From Ramlibacter sp. (GTDB taxonomy: Bacteria > Pseudomonadota > Gammaproteobacteria > Burkholderiales > Burkholderiaceae_C), in the NCBI GenBank assembly GCA_030695945.1, contig JAUYOG010000019.1, forward strand, positions 1-64,000: a stretch of DNA of 64,000 nt. Reading direction: 5' to 3'. The translations under genes were made by a program, and so were the position numbers. The notes below the pieces were generated by a model. It ran no database searches, had not been told where the DNA came from, and saw only the letters and a program-made list of their open reading frames with translations. Below, in pieces: positions 55,171 to 64,000 of the stretch (its first letter is position 1; every line of letters begins with the position of its first letter).

Positions 55171-55713
55171 TCAGTCCTTCACGAGGTCCTTGAAAGTCTT
55201 GCGGAACTTCGCCACCTTGGGCCCCGCCACCGCCATGCAATAGCCCTGGTTCGGGTTCTTCTCGAAGAAGTCCTGGTGGTACTCCTCCGCCGGCCAGTAA
55301 CTGGACAGGGGCAGCACCTCGGTGACGATGGGGCGGCCGAACGTCTTGTCCTGGATCATCTGCCGGATGATCCCGTCCGCCGCTTCCTTCTGCTCCGGGG
55401 TGGTGTAGTAGATGCCGCTGCGGTACTGCGTGCCGCTGTCGGCGCCCTGGCGGTTCAAGGTGGTGGGGTCGTGGATCACGAAAAAGATCTCCAGGATCTG
55501 CCGCACGCTGACCTGCGCCGGGTCGTACGTGAGCTTGACCACCTCGTTGTGGCCGGTCATGCCGGTGCAGACCTGCTCGTACGTGGGCCGCTCGACCTGG
55601 CCGTTGCTGTAGCCCGACTCGACGTCGGTGACGCCGCGCACCTTGACGTAGACCGCCTCGGTGCACCAGAAGCAGCCGCCGCCCAGGACGATGGTTTGCA
55701 TGGAAGTTGACAT
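55171..55713 (-). CDS. msrA: Peptide methionine sulfoxide reductase A
   Basis: 180 residues. Catalytic GGGCFWCTEAV near residue 12, GYSNG, TGHNEVVKLTYDP and EYHQDFFEKNPNQGYC with the resolving Cys. Reduces methionine-S-sulfoxide. The ATG at 55713 gives a short leader; ATG 55701 is an alternative. No signal peptide. It heads the unit with the ABC/FtsX/DUF3299 genes, an unusual partnership. Confidence 0.93.
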   Translation of the reverse strand: MSTSMQTIVLGGGCFWCTEAVYVKVRGVTDVESGYSNGQVERPTYEQVCTGMTGHNEVVKLTYDPAQVSVRQILEIFFVIHDPTTLNRQGADSGTQYRSGIYYTTPEQKEAADGIIRQMIQDKTFGRPIVTEVLPLSSYWPAEEYHQDFFEKNPNQGYCMAVAGPKVAKFRKTFKDLVKD

Positions 55714-55792
55714 GTGTAGCCCCGCTCGAAGGCGGTGAGTCGGTACGACGGGCGCCATCTTACGCCGCGCCCGGAGCCCGAGCGCCGGGCAC

Positions 55793-56098
55793 TCAGCCGC
55801 GCGCCCGGGCCTTTTTCTTGCCGGCCTTCATCGGGCCGACGGCATGGCGAAGCAGTTTCAGGATCAGGAGCATCAAGACGGCGGCCATGACGGCGTAGAC
55901 GAGCGATCCCATCTTGAAAACCTTGTCGTCCACGACACCCTTGTTCATCAGGGCGACGAGAAAATCGCCGCCGACGAAGGCGCCGAAGATGCCGACCAGG
56001 ATGTTCTCGATCAGCAGGATCCGGCCGCCGCCTTGCGCGAGGGTCCACGCGAGCCAGCCGACAAGGGCGCCCACGGCACACCAGATGAATGGATTGAT
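55793..56098 (-). CDS. GlsB/YeaQ/YmgE-type stress membrane protein, possible AUC start
   Basis: 101 residues if started at the ATC at 56098; three to four membrane helices and the family motif GWLAWTL, ENILVGIFGAFVGGDFL. The family start is typically M-N-x-x-x-W; here the frame reads I-N-P-F-I-W with ATC where ATG is expected, and CGGAG stands six bases before it. The only standard alternative, GTG at 56074, would remove part of the first helix and lacks a ribosome site. Function: small integral membrane protein of stress responses, mechanism unknown. Confidence 0.7.
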   Translation of the reverse strand: MNPFIWCAVGALVGWLAWTLAQGGGRILLIENILVGIFGAFVGGDFLVALMNKGVVDDKVFKMGSLVYAVMAAVLMLLILKLLRHAVGPMKAGKKKARARG

Positions 56099-56224
56099 AC
56101 GGTTCTCCGAAAAGGGCGATGACCCATCATGTTCCCTTTTCGCCGGCCCGCCCGCCCGCGGTTGATTTACCGCAGGTTTACGCCCAATAAACAGGCACTT
56201 ACCTCGATTTCCTGACCTTGCCGG

Positions 56225-56274
56225 TTGACGGATGGCACCCCAAAAGATACATTACTAACCAGTCAGTCATTAAT
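56225..56274 (+). promoter_or_regulatory. Promoter and operator of the TetR-RND operon
   Basis: -35 TTGACG (56225-56230), 17-base spacer, -10 TACATT (56248-56253). Overlapping it, ATTACTAAC and GTCATTAAT (56251-56274) form an imperfect inverted repeat matching at 7 of 9 positions with a 6-base spacer, a TetR-type operator placed to block the promoter. Confidence 0.6.
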
Positions 56275-56280
56275 TTTCCC

Positions 56281-56985
56281 ATGTCCCTGTCCAAATTCAT
56301 CGCCGTGCGCAGCGACGAGGTGCACGCCAAGCGCGAGCGGCGCAAGGAGGCCCGGCCCGGCGAACTGCTCGACGCCGCGCTCGACCTGTTCGTCGAGAAG
56401 GGCTTCGCCGCCACCCGCGCCGAGGAAGTCGCGGCGCGCGCGGGCGTGTCCAAGGGCACGCTGTTCCTTTACTTCCCCAGCAAGGAAGAGCTCTTCAAGG
56501 CCGTGGTGCGCGAGAACATCTCCGGCCGCTTCAAGGAGTGGAACGCGGAATTCGAGGCCTTCCAGGGCAGCACGCCGGACGCCGTGCGCTACTTCATGAA
56601 GGTTTGGTGGGACCGGATCGGCGCGACGCGCGCGTCCGGCATCACCAAGCTCATCATCAGCGAGGCGCGCAACTTCCCGGACATCACCGCCTTCTACCAG
56701 CAGGAAGTGATACGCCCGGGCACGGAGCTGATCCATCGGATCCTCCAGAGGGGCATCGACCGCGGCGAGTTTCGCCAGCTCGACATGGAATACGCGGCCA
56801 TGAGCGTCGTGGCGCCGATGATCTTCCTGATCATGATGAAGCACTCGCTCGGCGCGTGCAGCCCGCATGACCACCCGCTGGACCCGGAACGCTATATCGC
56901 GTCGCAGGTGGAAACCTTGCTGCATGGCATGTGCGTGCGGCCCGGGGACAAGACGGACACGCCCGAAGGGCGGCCCCGCAAATGA
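56281..56985 (+). CDS. TetR-family regulator of the RND efflux operon
   Basis: 234 residues. HTH at about 20-65 ([44 protein letters not shown]). The C-terminal domain is of the AcrR-like type. ATG at 56281 is at the 3' edge of the operator region. Its stop overlaps the MFP start (ATGA), so regulator and pump are one operon. Confidence 0.9.
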   Translation: MSLSKFIAVRSDEVHAKRERRKEARPGELLDAALDLFVEKGFAATRAEEVAARAGVSKGTLFLYFPSKEELFKAVVRENISGRFKEWNAEFEAFQGSTPDAVRYFMKVWWDRIGATRASGITKLIISEARNFPDITAFYQQEVIRPGTELIHRILQRGIDRGEFRQLDMEYAAMSVVAPMIFLIMMKHSLGACSPHDHPLDPERYIASQVETLLHGMCVRPGDKTDTPEGRPRK

Positions 56986-58160
56986 GCAAGCGCCATTTCA
57001 AGTGGCTCGCCCTGGCGCTGGCCTTGCTGCTGATCGGCTTCGGCGTCATGAGGGCGCTGTCGGCGCGCAAGGCCCAGCAGGAGGCGGTGGCGCAGGCCAG
57101 CGTGGCCAAGGCGCAGACCGTGGTGGAACTGGCGGCCAGCGACGTGGTGAAGGCTGAAACGCTCGAACTGGCGCAGGGCCTGCCGATCTCCGGCTCCCTG
57201 AAAGCGTTCAACTCCGCCCTGGTGAAGGCACGGGCCGCCGGCGAGCTCCAGGGCCTCACGGTGCGCGAAGGCGACACCGTCAAGGCCGGCCAGGTGCTCG
57301 CGCGTGTCGATGCCACCGAGTACAACGCGCGGGTGCGGCAGGCGCAGCAGCAGGCCGACTCCGCCAAGGCGCAGATCGACATCGCACAGCGCCAGTTCGA
57401 CAACAACAAGGCGCTCGTGGACCAGGGCTTCATCTCCAAGACCGCCCTGGAAACGTCGATGAACAACCTCGCGGCCGCGCGGGCCAACCACCAGGCCGCG
57501 CTCGCCGGCGTGGAAGTGGCGCGCAAGACGTTGGAGGACACCGTGCTGCGAGCGCCGATCTCCGGCGTCGTGTCGCAACGTCTCGCCCAGCCGGGCGAAC
57601 GCGTGGCCGTCGAGGCGCGCGTGATCGAGATCGTCGACTTGAGCCGCCTGGAGCTGGAGGCGACGCTCAGCGCCGCCGACTCCGTGGACGTGCGCGTGGG
57701 GCAGGAAGCGTCGTTGCAGGTCGAAGGCAGCACGAAGGCCGTGCTCGCCAAGGTCGCGCGCATCAATCCCAGCGCGCAGGCGGGCAGCCGCAGCGTGCTC
57801 GCCTACCTGGCCATTGCCGACGCCACGGGCCTGCGCAACGGCCTGTTCGCCCAGGGCAGGCTCGGCACCGGGCGGACATCCGCCCTGGCCGTGGCGCTTT
57901 CCGCCGTGCGCACCGACAAGCCCTCCCCGTACGTGCAGGTGGTCGAAAACAACCAGGTCGTGCACAAGGGCGTCGAGCTCGGCGCCCGCGGCGAAGCGGG
58001 CAAGGAACCGATGGTCGCCGTGAAGGGCATCGCGCCCGGCGCCGTCGTGATCAACGGGAGCGTGGGATCCTTGCGTGAAGGCACGGCCGTGCGGTTCACG
58101 CAGCCGGTGGCCGGCGCGGCGCCGGTGCGCGCCGCTTCGGCCGCCCGCACAGCGCCGTAA
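56982..58160 (+). CDS. RND efflux membrane-fusion protein
   Basis: 392 residues. N-terminal membrane anchor ([15 protein letters not shown]), lipoyl half-motifs around [24 protein letters not shown] and [18 protein letters not shown], a coiled-coil hairpin between them, and a beta-barrel domain. It has no lipobox, so it is held by an uncleaved helix. Links the RND pump to an outer-membrane channel. Confidence 0.9.
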   Translation: MSKRHFKWLALALALLLIGFGVMRALSARKAQQEAVAQASVAKAQTVVELAASDVVKAETLELAQGLPISGSLKAFNSALVKARAAGELQGLTVREGDTVKAGQVLARVDATEYNARVRQAQQQADSAKAQIDIAQRQFDNNKALVDQGFISKTALETSMNNLAAARANHQAALAGVEVARKTLEDTVLRAPISGVVSQRLAQPGERVAVEARVIEIVDLSRLELEATLSAADSVDVRVGQEASLQVEGSTKAVLAKVARINPSAQAGSRSVLAYLAIADATGLRNGLFAQGRLGTGRTSALAVALSAVRTDKPSPYVQVVENNQVVHKGVELGARGEAGKEPMVAVKGIAPGAVVINGSVGSLREGTAVRFTQPVAGAAPVRAASAARTAP

Positions 58161-58166
58161 GCCGGT

Positions 58167-61100
58167 ATGTGGTTCACCCGCGTCAGCCTGAAGAACCCGG
58201 TCTTCGCGACCATGGTCATGCTGGCCATCGTCGTGCTGGGCCTCTTTTCCCTGCAGCGCCTGAAGGTGGACCAGTTCCCCAACATCGACTTCCCCGTGGT
58301 CGTGGTGATGGCCGAGTACCCCGGCGCCTCGCCCGAGATCGTCGAAAGCGAAGTCACCAAGAAGATCGAGGAAGGCGTCAACTCGATCGCCGGCATCAAC
58401 GCCCTCACCTCGCGCAGCTACGAGAACCAGTCGGTCGTCATCATCGAGTTCCAGCTGCACATCGACGGGCGCAAGGCGGCCGAGGACGTGCGCGAGAAGG
58501 TGGCGTCCATCCGCCCGACCTTCCGCACGGAGGTGAAGGAGCCGCGCGTACTGCGGTTCGACCCGTCCGCCCGGGCGATCTGGTCGGTGGCCGTGCTGCC
58601 CGACGCCGCCAAGGGCAAGGCGATGACGGCCGTGGAGCTGACCAACTGGTCCGACCAGGTGCTCAAGAAGCGCCTGGAGAACGTGCGCGGCGTCGGCTCG
58701 GTCACGCTGGTGGGCGGCACCAAGCGCGAGATCAACGTGTACCTCGACCCGGCGGCCATGGAGGCGCTGGGCATCACGGCCGACCAGGTCGTCGCGGCCG
58801 TGCGCAACGAGAACCAGGACTTGCCGGTCGGCGCGATCCGCTCGCTGGCACAGGAGCGGGTCGTGCAGATCGACGCCCGGATGCAGCGGCCCGAGGACTT
58901 CGGCAAGATCATCGTGGCCCGCAAGAACGGTGCACCCGTGCGCGTCGAGCAGGTCGCCCGCGTGGCCGACGGCGCGCAGGAAATCGACAGCCTGGCCCTC
59001 TACAACGGCGGGCGCACGCTGCTGCTCACGGTGCAGAAATCTCAGGACGAGAACACCATCGAGGTGGTCGACGGGCTGAAGAAGACCGTTGCCGAGATGG
59101 CGGCGCAGCTGCCGCCGGGCGTGAGGCTCGAACAGATCACGGACAACTCGCGGCCGATCCGCGTATCGGTCGAGAACGTCCGCCGCACGCTGATCGAAGG
59201 CGCGCTGCTGACGGTGCTGATCGTGTTCCTCTTCCTGAACTCGTGGCGCTCCACGGTCATCACCGGCCTCACCCTGCCGATCTCCATCGTCGGCACCTTC
59301 CTCTTCATGAACCTGTTCGGGTTCACGATCAACATGATCACGCTGATGGCGCTGTCGCTGTGCGTGGGCCTGCTGATCGACGACGCCATCGTGGTGCGCG
59401 AGAACATCGTGCGCCACGTGCAGATGGGCAAGACGCCTTACCAGGCCTCGATGGACGGCACGCAGGAGATCGGCCTGGCCGTGCTGGCCACCACGTTCTC
59501 GATCGTCGCGGTGTTCCTGCCCATCGGCTTCATGGGCGGCATCATCGGCAAGTTCTTTCACGAGTTCGGCGTCACCATCGTTGCGGCGGTGCTGATCTCG
59601 ATGTTCGTGAGCTTCACGCTCGACCCGATGCTCTCCTCGGTCTGGCACGACCCTGAAATCGAGGCGCACTTGCGCCACGAGGCCCCGCGCACCCTGTACG
59701 ACAAGACCATCGGCCGCGTGACGGGCTGGTTCGACCGCGCCACCGACTGGGCGGCCGACGCCTACCAGGGCATCCTGCGCTGGTCGCTGGTGCACAAGCT
59801 GGCCACGGTGCTGCTCGCGGTGGCCGTGTTCGCCACCAGCGTCGTCATGGTGCCGCTGCTGGGCACGGAGTTCGTGCCCAAGGCCGACTTCTCGGAGACC
59901 TCGCTCAATTTCTACACGCCGGTCGGCTCCTCGCTGGAGGCCACGGAGGCCAAGGCGCGGCAGGTCGAGTCGATCATGCGCGAGTTTCCCGAGGTCCAAT
60001 ACACGCTCACGACCATCAACACCGGCAACGCCCAGGGAAAGATCTACGCGTCGGTCTACGTGCGCCTGGTCGACCGCAAGGAGCGCACCCGCAGCGCCGA
60101 CCAGATGTCCGGCGTGTTGCGCGACCGGCTCAAGCAGGTTGCCGGCGTCACGGTGACGCACGTGGGCCTGCTCGACCCGGTGGGCGGCAACAAGCAGATC
60201 GAGTTCTCCCTGCAGGGCCAGGACCTGAAGGAGCTGGAGCGGCTCTCCCGCCTCGTCATCGACAAGGTGCGCGACGTCCCCGGCCTGGTGGACCTGGATT
60301 CCAGCGTCAAGCCCGACAAGCCGGTGATCGACATCGAAGTGAAGCGAGACGCCGCGTCCGACCTGGGCCTGTCGGTGGCGCAGATCGCCGGTTCGCTGCG
60401 CACCCTGGTCGCCGGGCAGACGGTGGGCAACTGGCGCGCGCCCGACGACCAGACCTACGACGTGAACGTGCGCATGTCGCCCGATGCGCGCAATACCCCG
60501 CAGGACCTGGAGCGCCTGCCTTTCGCCACCGGCACCAACGCCGACGGCTCGGCGCGCATCGTGCGGCTGAACCAGGTGGCCGCGGTGAAGGAATCCACGG
60601 GCCCGAACCAGATCAACCGGCGCGACCTCACGCGCGAGGTGGCGATCAACGCCAACACCTTCAACCGCTCGGCCGGCGAAATCTCCAACGACATCCGTGC
60701 CCGGCTCGACACGATTGCCTTCCCGCCCGGCTACCGCTATTCGTTCAGCGGCTCCACCAAGAACATGGCCGAATCGTTCGGCTACGCGGTGTCCGCCCTG
60801 GCCATGGGCGTGATCTTCATCTACATGATCCTGGCCAGCCAGTTCAGGAGCTTCCTGCAGCCCATGGCGCTGATGACGTCGCTGCCGCTCACGCTTATCG
60901 GCGTGGTGCTGGCCCTGCTGATGTTCGGCTCGACCCTGTCGATCTTCTCGATCATCGGCATCGTCATGCTGATGGGCCTGGTGACCAAGAACGCCATCCT
61001 GCTGGTGGACTTCGCGATCCGCATGCGCGAGCAGGGCCAGAACCGCACCGACGCCCTGCTGCATGCGGCGCGGGTGCGGCTGCGACCGATCCTGATGACC

Positions 61101-61352
61101 ACCCTGGCCATGATCTTCGGCATGGTGCCGCTGGCCTTCGCCCTGACCGAGGGTTCGGAGCAGCGGGCGCCCATGGGCCAGGCCGTGATCGGCGGCGTGA
61201 TCACGTCCTCCCTGCTGACGCTGGTCGTGGTGCCGGTGGTCTACTGCTACCTGGACGACCTGGCGAACTGGTTTTTGAGGCGGCGCAAGTCCGCCGGGGG
61301 TGGAGGCGGCATCGACGCCGTCCCGGCCTCTAAAATCGATCATTTGCCTTGA
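58167..61352 (+). CDS. RND efflux transporter, HAE1/AcrB type
   Basis: 1061 residues, full length. The proton-relay Asp pair is in [13 protein letters not shown] (about 405-406) and the Lys in helix 10 in the [14 protein letters not shown] segment. Two large periplasmic porter loops. Starts 6 bases after the MFP gene. Substrates likely hydrophobic drugs or other toxic compounds, not readable from sequence. Confidence 0.94.
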   Translation: MWFTRVSLKNPVFATMVMLAIVVLGLFSLQRLKVDQFPNIDFPVVVVMAEYPGASPEIVESEVTKKIEEGVNSIAGINALTSRSYENQSVVIIEFQLHIDGRKAAEDVREKVASIRPTFRTEVKEPRVLRFDPSARAIWSVAVLPDAAKGKAMTAVELTNWSDQVLKKRLENVRGVGSVTLVGGTKREINVYLDPAAMEALGITADQVVAAVRNENQDLPVGAIRSLAQERVVQIDARMQRPEDFGKIIVARKNGAPVRVEQVARVADGAQEIDSLALYNGGRTLLLTVQKSQDENTIEVVDGLKKTVAEMAAQLPPGVRLEQITDNSRPIRVSVENVRRTLIEGALLTVLIVFLFLNSWRSTVITGLTLPISIVGTFLFMNLFGFTINMITLMALSLCVGLLIDDAIVVRENIVRHVQMGKTPYQASMDGTQEIGLAVLATTFSIVAVFLPIGFMGGIIGKFFHEFGVTIVAAVLISMFVSFTLDPMLSSVWHDPEIEAHLRHEAPRTLYDKTIGRVTGWFDRATDWAADAYQGILRWSLVHKLATVLLAVAVFATSVVMVPLLGTEFVPKADFSETSLNFYTPVGSSLEATEAKARQVESIMREFPEVQYTLTTINTGNAQGKIYASVYVRLVDRKERTRSADQMSGVLRDRLKQVAGVTVTHVGLLDPVGGNKQIEFSLQGQDLKELERLSRLVIDKVRDVPGLVDLDSSVKPDKPVIDIEVKRDAASDLGLSVAQIAGSLRTLVAGQTVGNWRAPDDQTYDVNVRMSPDARNTPQDLERLPFATGTNADGSARIVRLNQVAAVKESTGPNQINRRDLTREVAINANTFNRSAGEISNDIRARLDTIAFPPGYRYSFSGSTKNMAESFGYAVSALAMGVIFIYMILASQFRSFLQPMALMTSLPLTLIGVVLALLMFGSTLSIFSIIGIVMLMGLVTKNAILLVDFAIRMREQGQNRTDALLHAARVRLRPILMTTLAMIFGMVPLAFALTEGSEQRAPMGQAVIGGVITSSLLTLVVVPVVYCYLDDLANWFLRRRKSAGGGGGIDAVPASKIDHLP

Positions 61353-61380
61353 TATGACCTCTCCCCCCCGAAGCGCCTGC

Positions 61381-61433
61381 GGCGCCTCCCCCTCAAGGGG
61401 GCGCCACCAGCGGACCGGCAAAGCCGGTTCCGC
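61381..61433. repeat. Double-hairpin intergenic repeat between the RND gene and pcm
   Basis: First hairpin centred on CCCCC-TCAA-GGGGG with flanking GGCG/CGCC (61381-61405); second GCGGACCGGC-AAA-GCCGGTTCCGC with one bulged T (61410-61433). This combination is common between genes in Comamonadaceae as far as I recall. It may end the RND transcript. Confidence 0.6.
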
Positions 61434-61466
61434 GGTAGCCCACGAAATTAACTTCCGGAAAGCATC

Positions 61467-62156
61467 ATGAACGCACCAATCAATCTCGAACACGCCCGCT
61501 TCAACATGATCGAACAGCAGATCCGCCCCTGGGACGTGCTGGACACTTCGGTGCTGGAACTGCTGTCCGTGGTGCACCGCGAGGACTTCGCGCCGCTGGC
61601 CCACAGGGCCCTGGCTTTCGTGGACATGCAGATCCCGCTGAAGGACCCGGCCGACGAGGCGTTGCAGCGGGGCCAGTGCATGCTGGAGCCGAAGGTGGAA
61701 GCGCGGCTGCTGCAGGACCTGCATGTGCTGCCCACAGAAAAAGTCCTCGAAGTGGGTACGGGCTCCGGCTACATGGCCGCCCTGCTCGCCCACCGGGCCC
61801 AGCGCGTGATCACGCTCGAGATCGACGGCGAGCTGGCCCGCACCGCCCGCGCCAACTTGCAGAAGGCCGGCATCACCAACGTGGAAGTGCGCGAAGCCGA
61901 CGGCGCCAAGGGCCTGCCCGCCGAAGCGCCTTTCGACGTGATCGTGCTCTCCGGCTCGGTCGCCGAGGTGCCGCAGGCGATGCTCTCGCAGCTCAAGGTC
62001 GGCGGGCGCCTGGCCGCGATCGTCGGCTTCGAGCCGGTGATGCGCACGACCATCGTCACGCGCACCGGCGAGGCGTCCTTCGAGACCGCCCAGCCCTGGG
62101 ACACGATGGCGCCGCGCCTGGCCCATTTCCCCGAGCCCTCGCGCTTCCACTTCTGA
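61467..62156 (+). CDS. pcm: Protein-L-isoaspartate O-methyltransferase family
   Basis: 229 residues. SAM-binding LEVGTGSGYMAALLA (about 94-108). RFNMIEQQIRPWDVLD at the N-terminus is characteristic of the betaproteobacterial Pcm group placed before rhodanese and TolC. Repairs or methylates damaged Asp/Asn residues; the active-site Ser/Thr pattern was not checked in detail. Confidence 0.88.
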   Translation: MNAPINLEHARFNMIEQQIRPWDVLDTSVLELLSVVHREDFAPLAHRALAFVDMQIPLKDPADEALQRGQCMLEPKVEARLLQDLHVLPTEKVLEVGTGSGYMAALLAHRAQRVITLEIDGELARTARANLQKAGITNVEVREADGAKGLPAEAPFDVIVLSGSVAEVPQAMLSQLKVGGRLAAIVGFEPVMRTTIVTRTGEASFETAQPWDTMAPRLAHFPEPSRFHF

Positions 62157-62163
62157 TCGATCG

Positions 62164-62505
62164 ATGATCGACCAAGTCCGCCCCGCCGGCCTCGATGCCT
62201 GGATCCGGTCGCAGCCCCCCGGCAGCAGGCCGGTGGTGCTGGACGTGCGCGAGCCGTGGGAGCTGCAGACGGCCAGCGTGAAGCCGGCCGGCTTCGAGCT
62301 GGTCGCCATCCCCATGAATGAAGTGCCCGCCCGTGTCGCCGAACTCGATGCGCAGCAGCCCGTCGCGGTGCTGTGCCATCACGGGGTGCGCAGCCAGCGG
62401 GTGGCCATGTTCCTGGCCGGCAACGGTTTCGACCGCCTGGCCAATATCGCGGGCGGCATCGACGCCTGGTCGGGCGAGCTCGATCCCGCGGTGCCCCGCT
62501 ACTGA
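62164..62505 (+). CDS. Rhodanese-domain protein
   Basis: 113 residues, single domain. LDVREPWE and the catalytic loop LCHHGVRSQ with the active Cys near residue 73. Probable sulfurtransferase. Starts 7 bases after pcm. Confidence 0.88.
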   Translation: MIDQVRPAGLDAWIRSQPPGSRPVVLDVREPWELQTASVKPAGFELVAIPMNEVPARVAELDAQQPVAVLCHHGVRSQRVAMFLAGNGFDRLANIAGGIDAWSGELDPAVPRY

Positions 62506-62544
62506 TTCCCCACGGCAAGACTCTTTCTCACACAAGGACGGACC

Positions 62545-63879
62545 ATGAAACTGTTGCGGCGCTATTTGCGGCTCTTGCCTCTGTCGGTGGCCCTGGGCGC
62601 GGCGTTCGCGGGCCCGGTGCGCGCCCAAAGCCTGCTCGAGCTGTACGAGTCGGCGCGCGCATACGATGCGACCTGGCAGTCGGCCAAGGCGCAGTACGAC
62701 GCCAACCTGTTCCGCGCGGAGCAGGCCAAGGCGGGCATCCTGCCGTCGGCCAACCTGTCGGCCGGCGCCAGCCGCTCCAACGTCGAGAACACCGTCCCTG
62801 CCATCGACCGCGGCGTCACCACGCACACCGCCACCGTCAGCGCGTCGCAGCCGCTGTACCGGCCGGCCAACTTCGCCACCTGGCAGCAGGGCAAGCGCCA
62901 GGTGGAACTGGCGCAGGCCCAGCTCACCTCCGCCAGCCAGGACCTGATCATCCGCGTCAGCCAGGCGTACTTCGACGTGCTTGCGGCTCAGGACACCCTC
63001 ACCTTCGTCCAGGCCCAGAAAACGGCCGTCAACGAGCAGCTGGCATCGGCCAAGCGCAACTTCGAGGTCGGCACCTCGACCATCACCGACACGCGCGAGG
63101 CGCAGGCCCGCTATGACCTGGTGATCGCCCAGGAGATCGCCGCCGAGAACGACCTGCGCGTGAAGAAGCTCGCGCTCGACTCGCTCGTCGGCAAGCCCGA
63201 CGTCAAGCCCAACCCGCTCGTCGTGCCCGTCAACGTGCCGCCGCCGCAGCCCTCGGACGTGAATGTCTGGGTGCAGCAGGGCGAGGAGAACAGCCCACAG
63301 GTCCAGCAGGCGAAAACGGCCGTCGAGATCGCGCAGCTCGAAACCGAAAAGGCCAAGGCCGGCCACAAGCCGACCCTGGACCTGACGGCCAGCTACAACG
63401 TGACACGCTACCCGAACGGCAACACGACGGTGCCGGGCGCCACGCGGAGCGACGCCGGCACCGTGGGCGTGTCATTCAACCTGCCGCTGTTCGCCGGCTT
63501 CGCGACGCAGAACCGCATCCGCGAGACCCTGTCGCTCGAGGAGAAAGCCCAGTCGGACCTGGAGGCGACGCGCCGCGCCGTCGCGCAGGCCGTGCGCACG
63601 GCGTTCTTCGGCGTCGTCTCCGGCCAGGGCCAGGTCAAGGCGCTGGAAGCCGCCGAAGCCTCGAGCCAGAGCGCGCTGGAAGCCAACCGACTGGGCTACC
63701 AGGTGGGCGTGCGCATCAACATCGACGTGCTCAACTCGCAAAGCCAGCTGTTCCAGACCAAGCGCGACCTGGCGCAGGCCCGCTACAACGTCCTGATCGG
63801 GCACCTGAAGCTGCGGCAGGCCAACGGCACGCTGATGCCGGAGGACCTGGCGAGGTTGAATACGCTGGTGGTGCGGTAA
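62545..63879 (+). CDS. tolC: TolC-family outer membrane channel
   Basis: 444 residues. Signal peptide (KLLRRYLRL, core, cleavage after GPVRAQ). Two OEP repeats rich in Ala/Gln coiled-coil (SQAYFDVLAAQDTL; AVRTAFFGVVSGQGQV). Outer-membrane exit duct, well placed to serve the RND pump encoded just upstream. Starts 39 bases after the rhodanese gene. Confidence 0.92.
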   Translation: MKLLRRYLRLLPLSVALGAAFAGPVRAQSLLELYESARAYDATWQSAKAQYDANLFRAEQAKAGILPSANLSAGASRSNVENTVPAIDRGVTTHTATVSASQPLYRPANFATWQQGKRQVELAQAQLTSASQDLIIRVSQAYFDVLAAQDTLTFVQAQKTAVNEQLASAKRNFEVGTSTITDTREAQARYDLVIAQEIAAENDLRVKKLALDSLVGKPDVKPNPLVVPVNVPPPQPSDVNVWVQQGEENSPQVQQAKTAVEIAQLETEKAKAGHKPTLDLTASYNVTRYPNGNTTVPGATRSDAGTVGVSFNLPLFAGFATQNRIRETLSLEEKAQSDLEATRRAVAQAVRTAFFGVVSGQGQVKALEAAEASSQSALEANRLGYQVGVRINIDVLNSQSQLFQTKRDLAQARYNVLIGHLKLRQANGTLMPEDLARLNTLVVR

Positions 63880-63881
63880 CC

Positions 63882-63971
63882 TCGCGTCGCGTCAGGCGCT
63901 ACGCTTCGTCTTCGCGTCGCGCCAAGCGGAACGCGTCGTCTCCGCGTCGCGTCAGGCGCCATGAGGGGCAC
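63882..63971. repeat. 30-bp tandem repeat after tolC
   Basis: Units begin at 63882, 63912 and 63942 (TCGCGTCGCGTCAGGCGC and relatives). The first two are identical at 25 of 30 positions; the third diverges after its first 18 bases. No gene is visible to the right edge. Confidence 0.7.
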
Positions 63972-64000
63972 GCCACCGGTGGCGCGCCAACACTATCTCT

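Noticed and set aside
56892-62315. An open antisense frame of 1807 codons opposite the TetR-RND-Pcm genes
   Set aside because: It is a codon-bias shadow of GC-rich genes; its composition is His/Arg/Gly-rich without domains, and the plus-strand genes are unambiguous.

Overview
The window is about 64 kb of very GC-rich, gene-dense bacterial chromosome. The gene families (two DUF1631 proteins, EttA, RhlE, a TRAP sugar-acid cluster, PdxH, GloA, the Pcm-rhodanese-TolC order) and several short palindromic intergenic repeats suggest a Burkholderiales bacterium, probably Comamonadaceae (Ramlibacter or Variovorax-like). That placement is inferred from gene content and repeat style, not from a search. 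I see no rRNA, tRNA, CRISPR array, prophage or complete insertion sequence.

Layout. (1) 0.1-7.7 kb, minus strand: a five-gene redox operon with an NfnA/SudB-like flavoprotein, an NfnB/GltD-like flavoprotein, a fused gamma-alpha 2-oxoacid:ferredoxin oxidoreductase subunit (KorA type), its TPP subunit (KorB type) and a 735-residue protein ending in a ferredoxin-like cysteine motif. A near-consensus FNR-type box sits in front of it. (2) 7.9-17.7 kb: two DUF1631 paralogues flanking a YidB-like gene and ettA, then rhlE with a Gly-Asn repeat tail and a structured leader, and a Rossmann-fold protein. (3) 17.7-25.7 kb, minus strand: one glycerol-3-phosphate operon, ugpC-ugpB-ugpA-ugpE, an EEP-family phosphodiesterase/nuclease, a HAD phosphatase, glpD and glpR. 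(4) 26-28.6 kb: an M3 oligopeptidase with a perfect palindrome at its start, and a transglutaminase-like protein.

(5) 28.7-38.8 kb: a divergent sugar-acid locus. Leftward run a GntR/FadR regulator, TRAP transporter DctQ-DctM-DctP and an enolase-superfamily dehydratase. Rightward run an IlvD/Edd-family dehydratase, a PfkB-type KDG kinase, DgoK, DgoA and a short-chain dehydrogenase, with 4-base overlaps joining the last four genes. Together they should import a hexonate or similar acid, dehydrate it, phosphorylate the 2-keto-3-deoxy acid and cleave it to pyruvate and a triose phosphate. A second Entner-Doudoroff pair, edd-eda, lies at 46-48.7 kb behind a HexR-like box. (6) 38.9-45.9 kb: a small membrane protein, a DsbG-like lipoprotein, an unrecognised translationally coupled pair of membrane proteins (70 and 714 residues), an MFS transporter with its MarR regulator, a PaaI-type thioesterase, a GNAT acetyltransferase and GloA.

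(7) 48.8-56.1 kb: ChaC-like cyclotransferase, Cu-Zn superoxide dismutase lipoprotein, XdhC and a MobA-like partner, PdxH, then a minus-strand set msrA, ABC ATPase, FtsX-like permease with a His-rich loop, a small Cys-rich secreted protein and a DUF3299 protein, and finally a GlsB/YeaQ-type membrane protein that may start with AUC. (8) 56.2-63.9 kb, plus strand: TetR regulator, RND membrane-fusion protein, RND pump, then Pcm, rhodanese and TolC, a nearly complete tripartite efflux set.

The most unusual items are the FNR-box-led 2-oxoacid:ferredoxin/Nfn-like operon with its large unclassified ferredoxin-domain protein, and a dispersed intergenic element of about 100 bp (two adjacent full copies at 46 kb, one copy cut by the left edge, one remnant at 52.5 kb). 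This element has a conserved core and outer arms that differ between copies yet stay self-complementary. A different palindromic repeat has entered the reading frame of edd.
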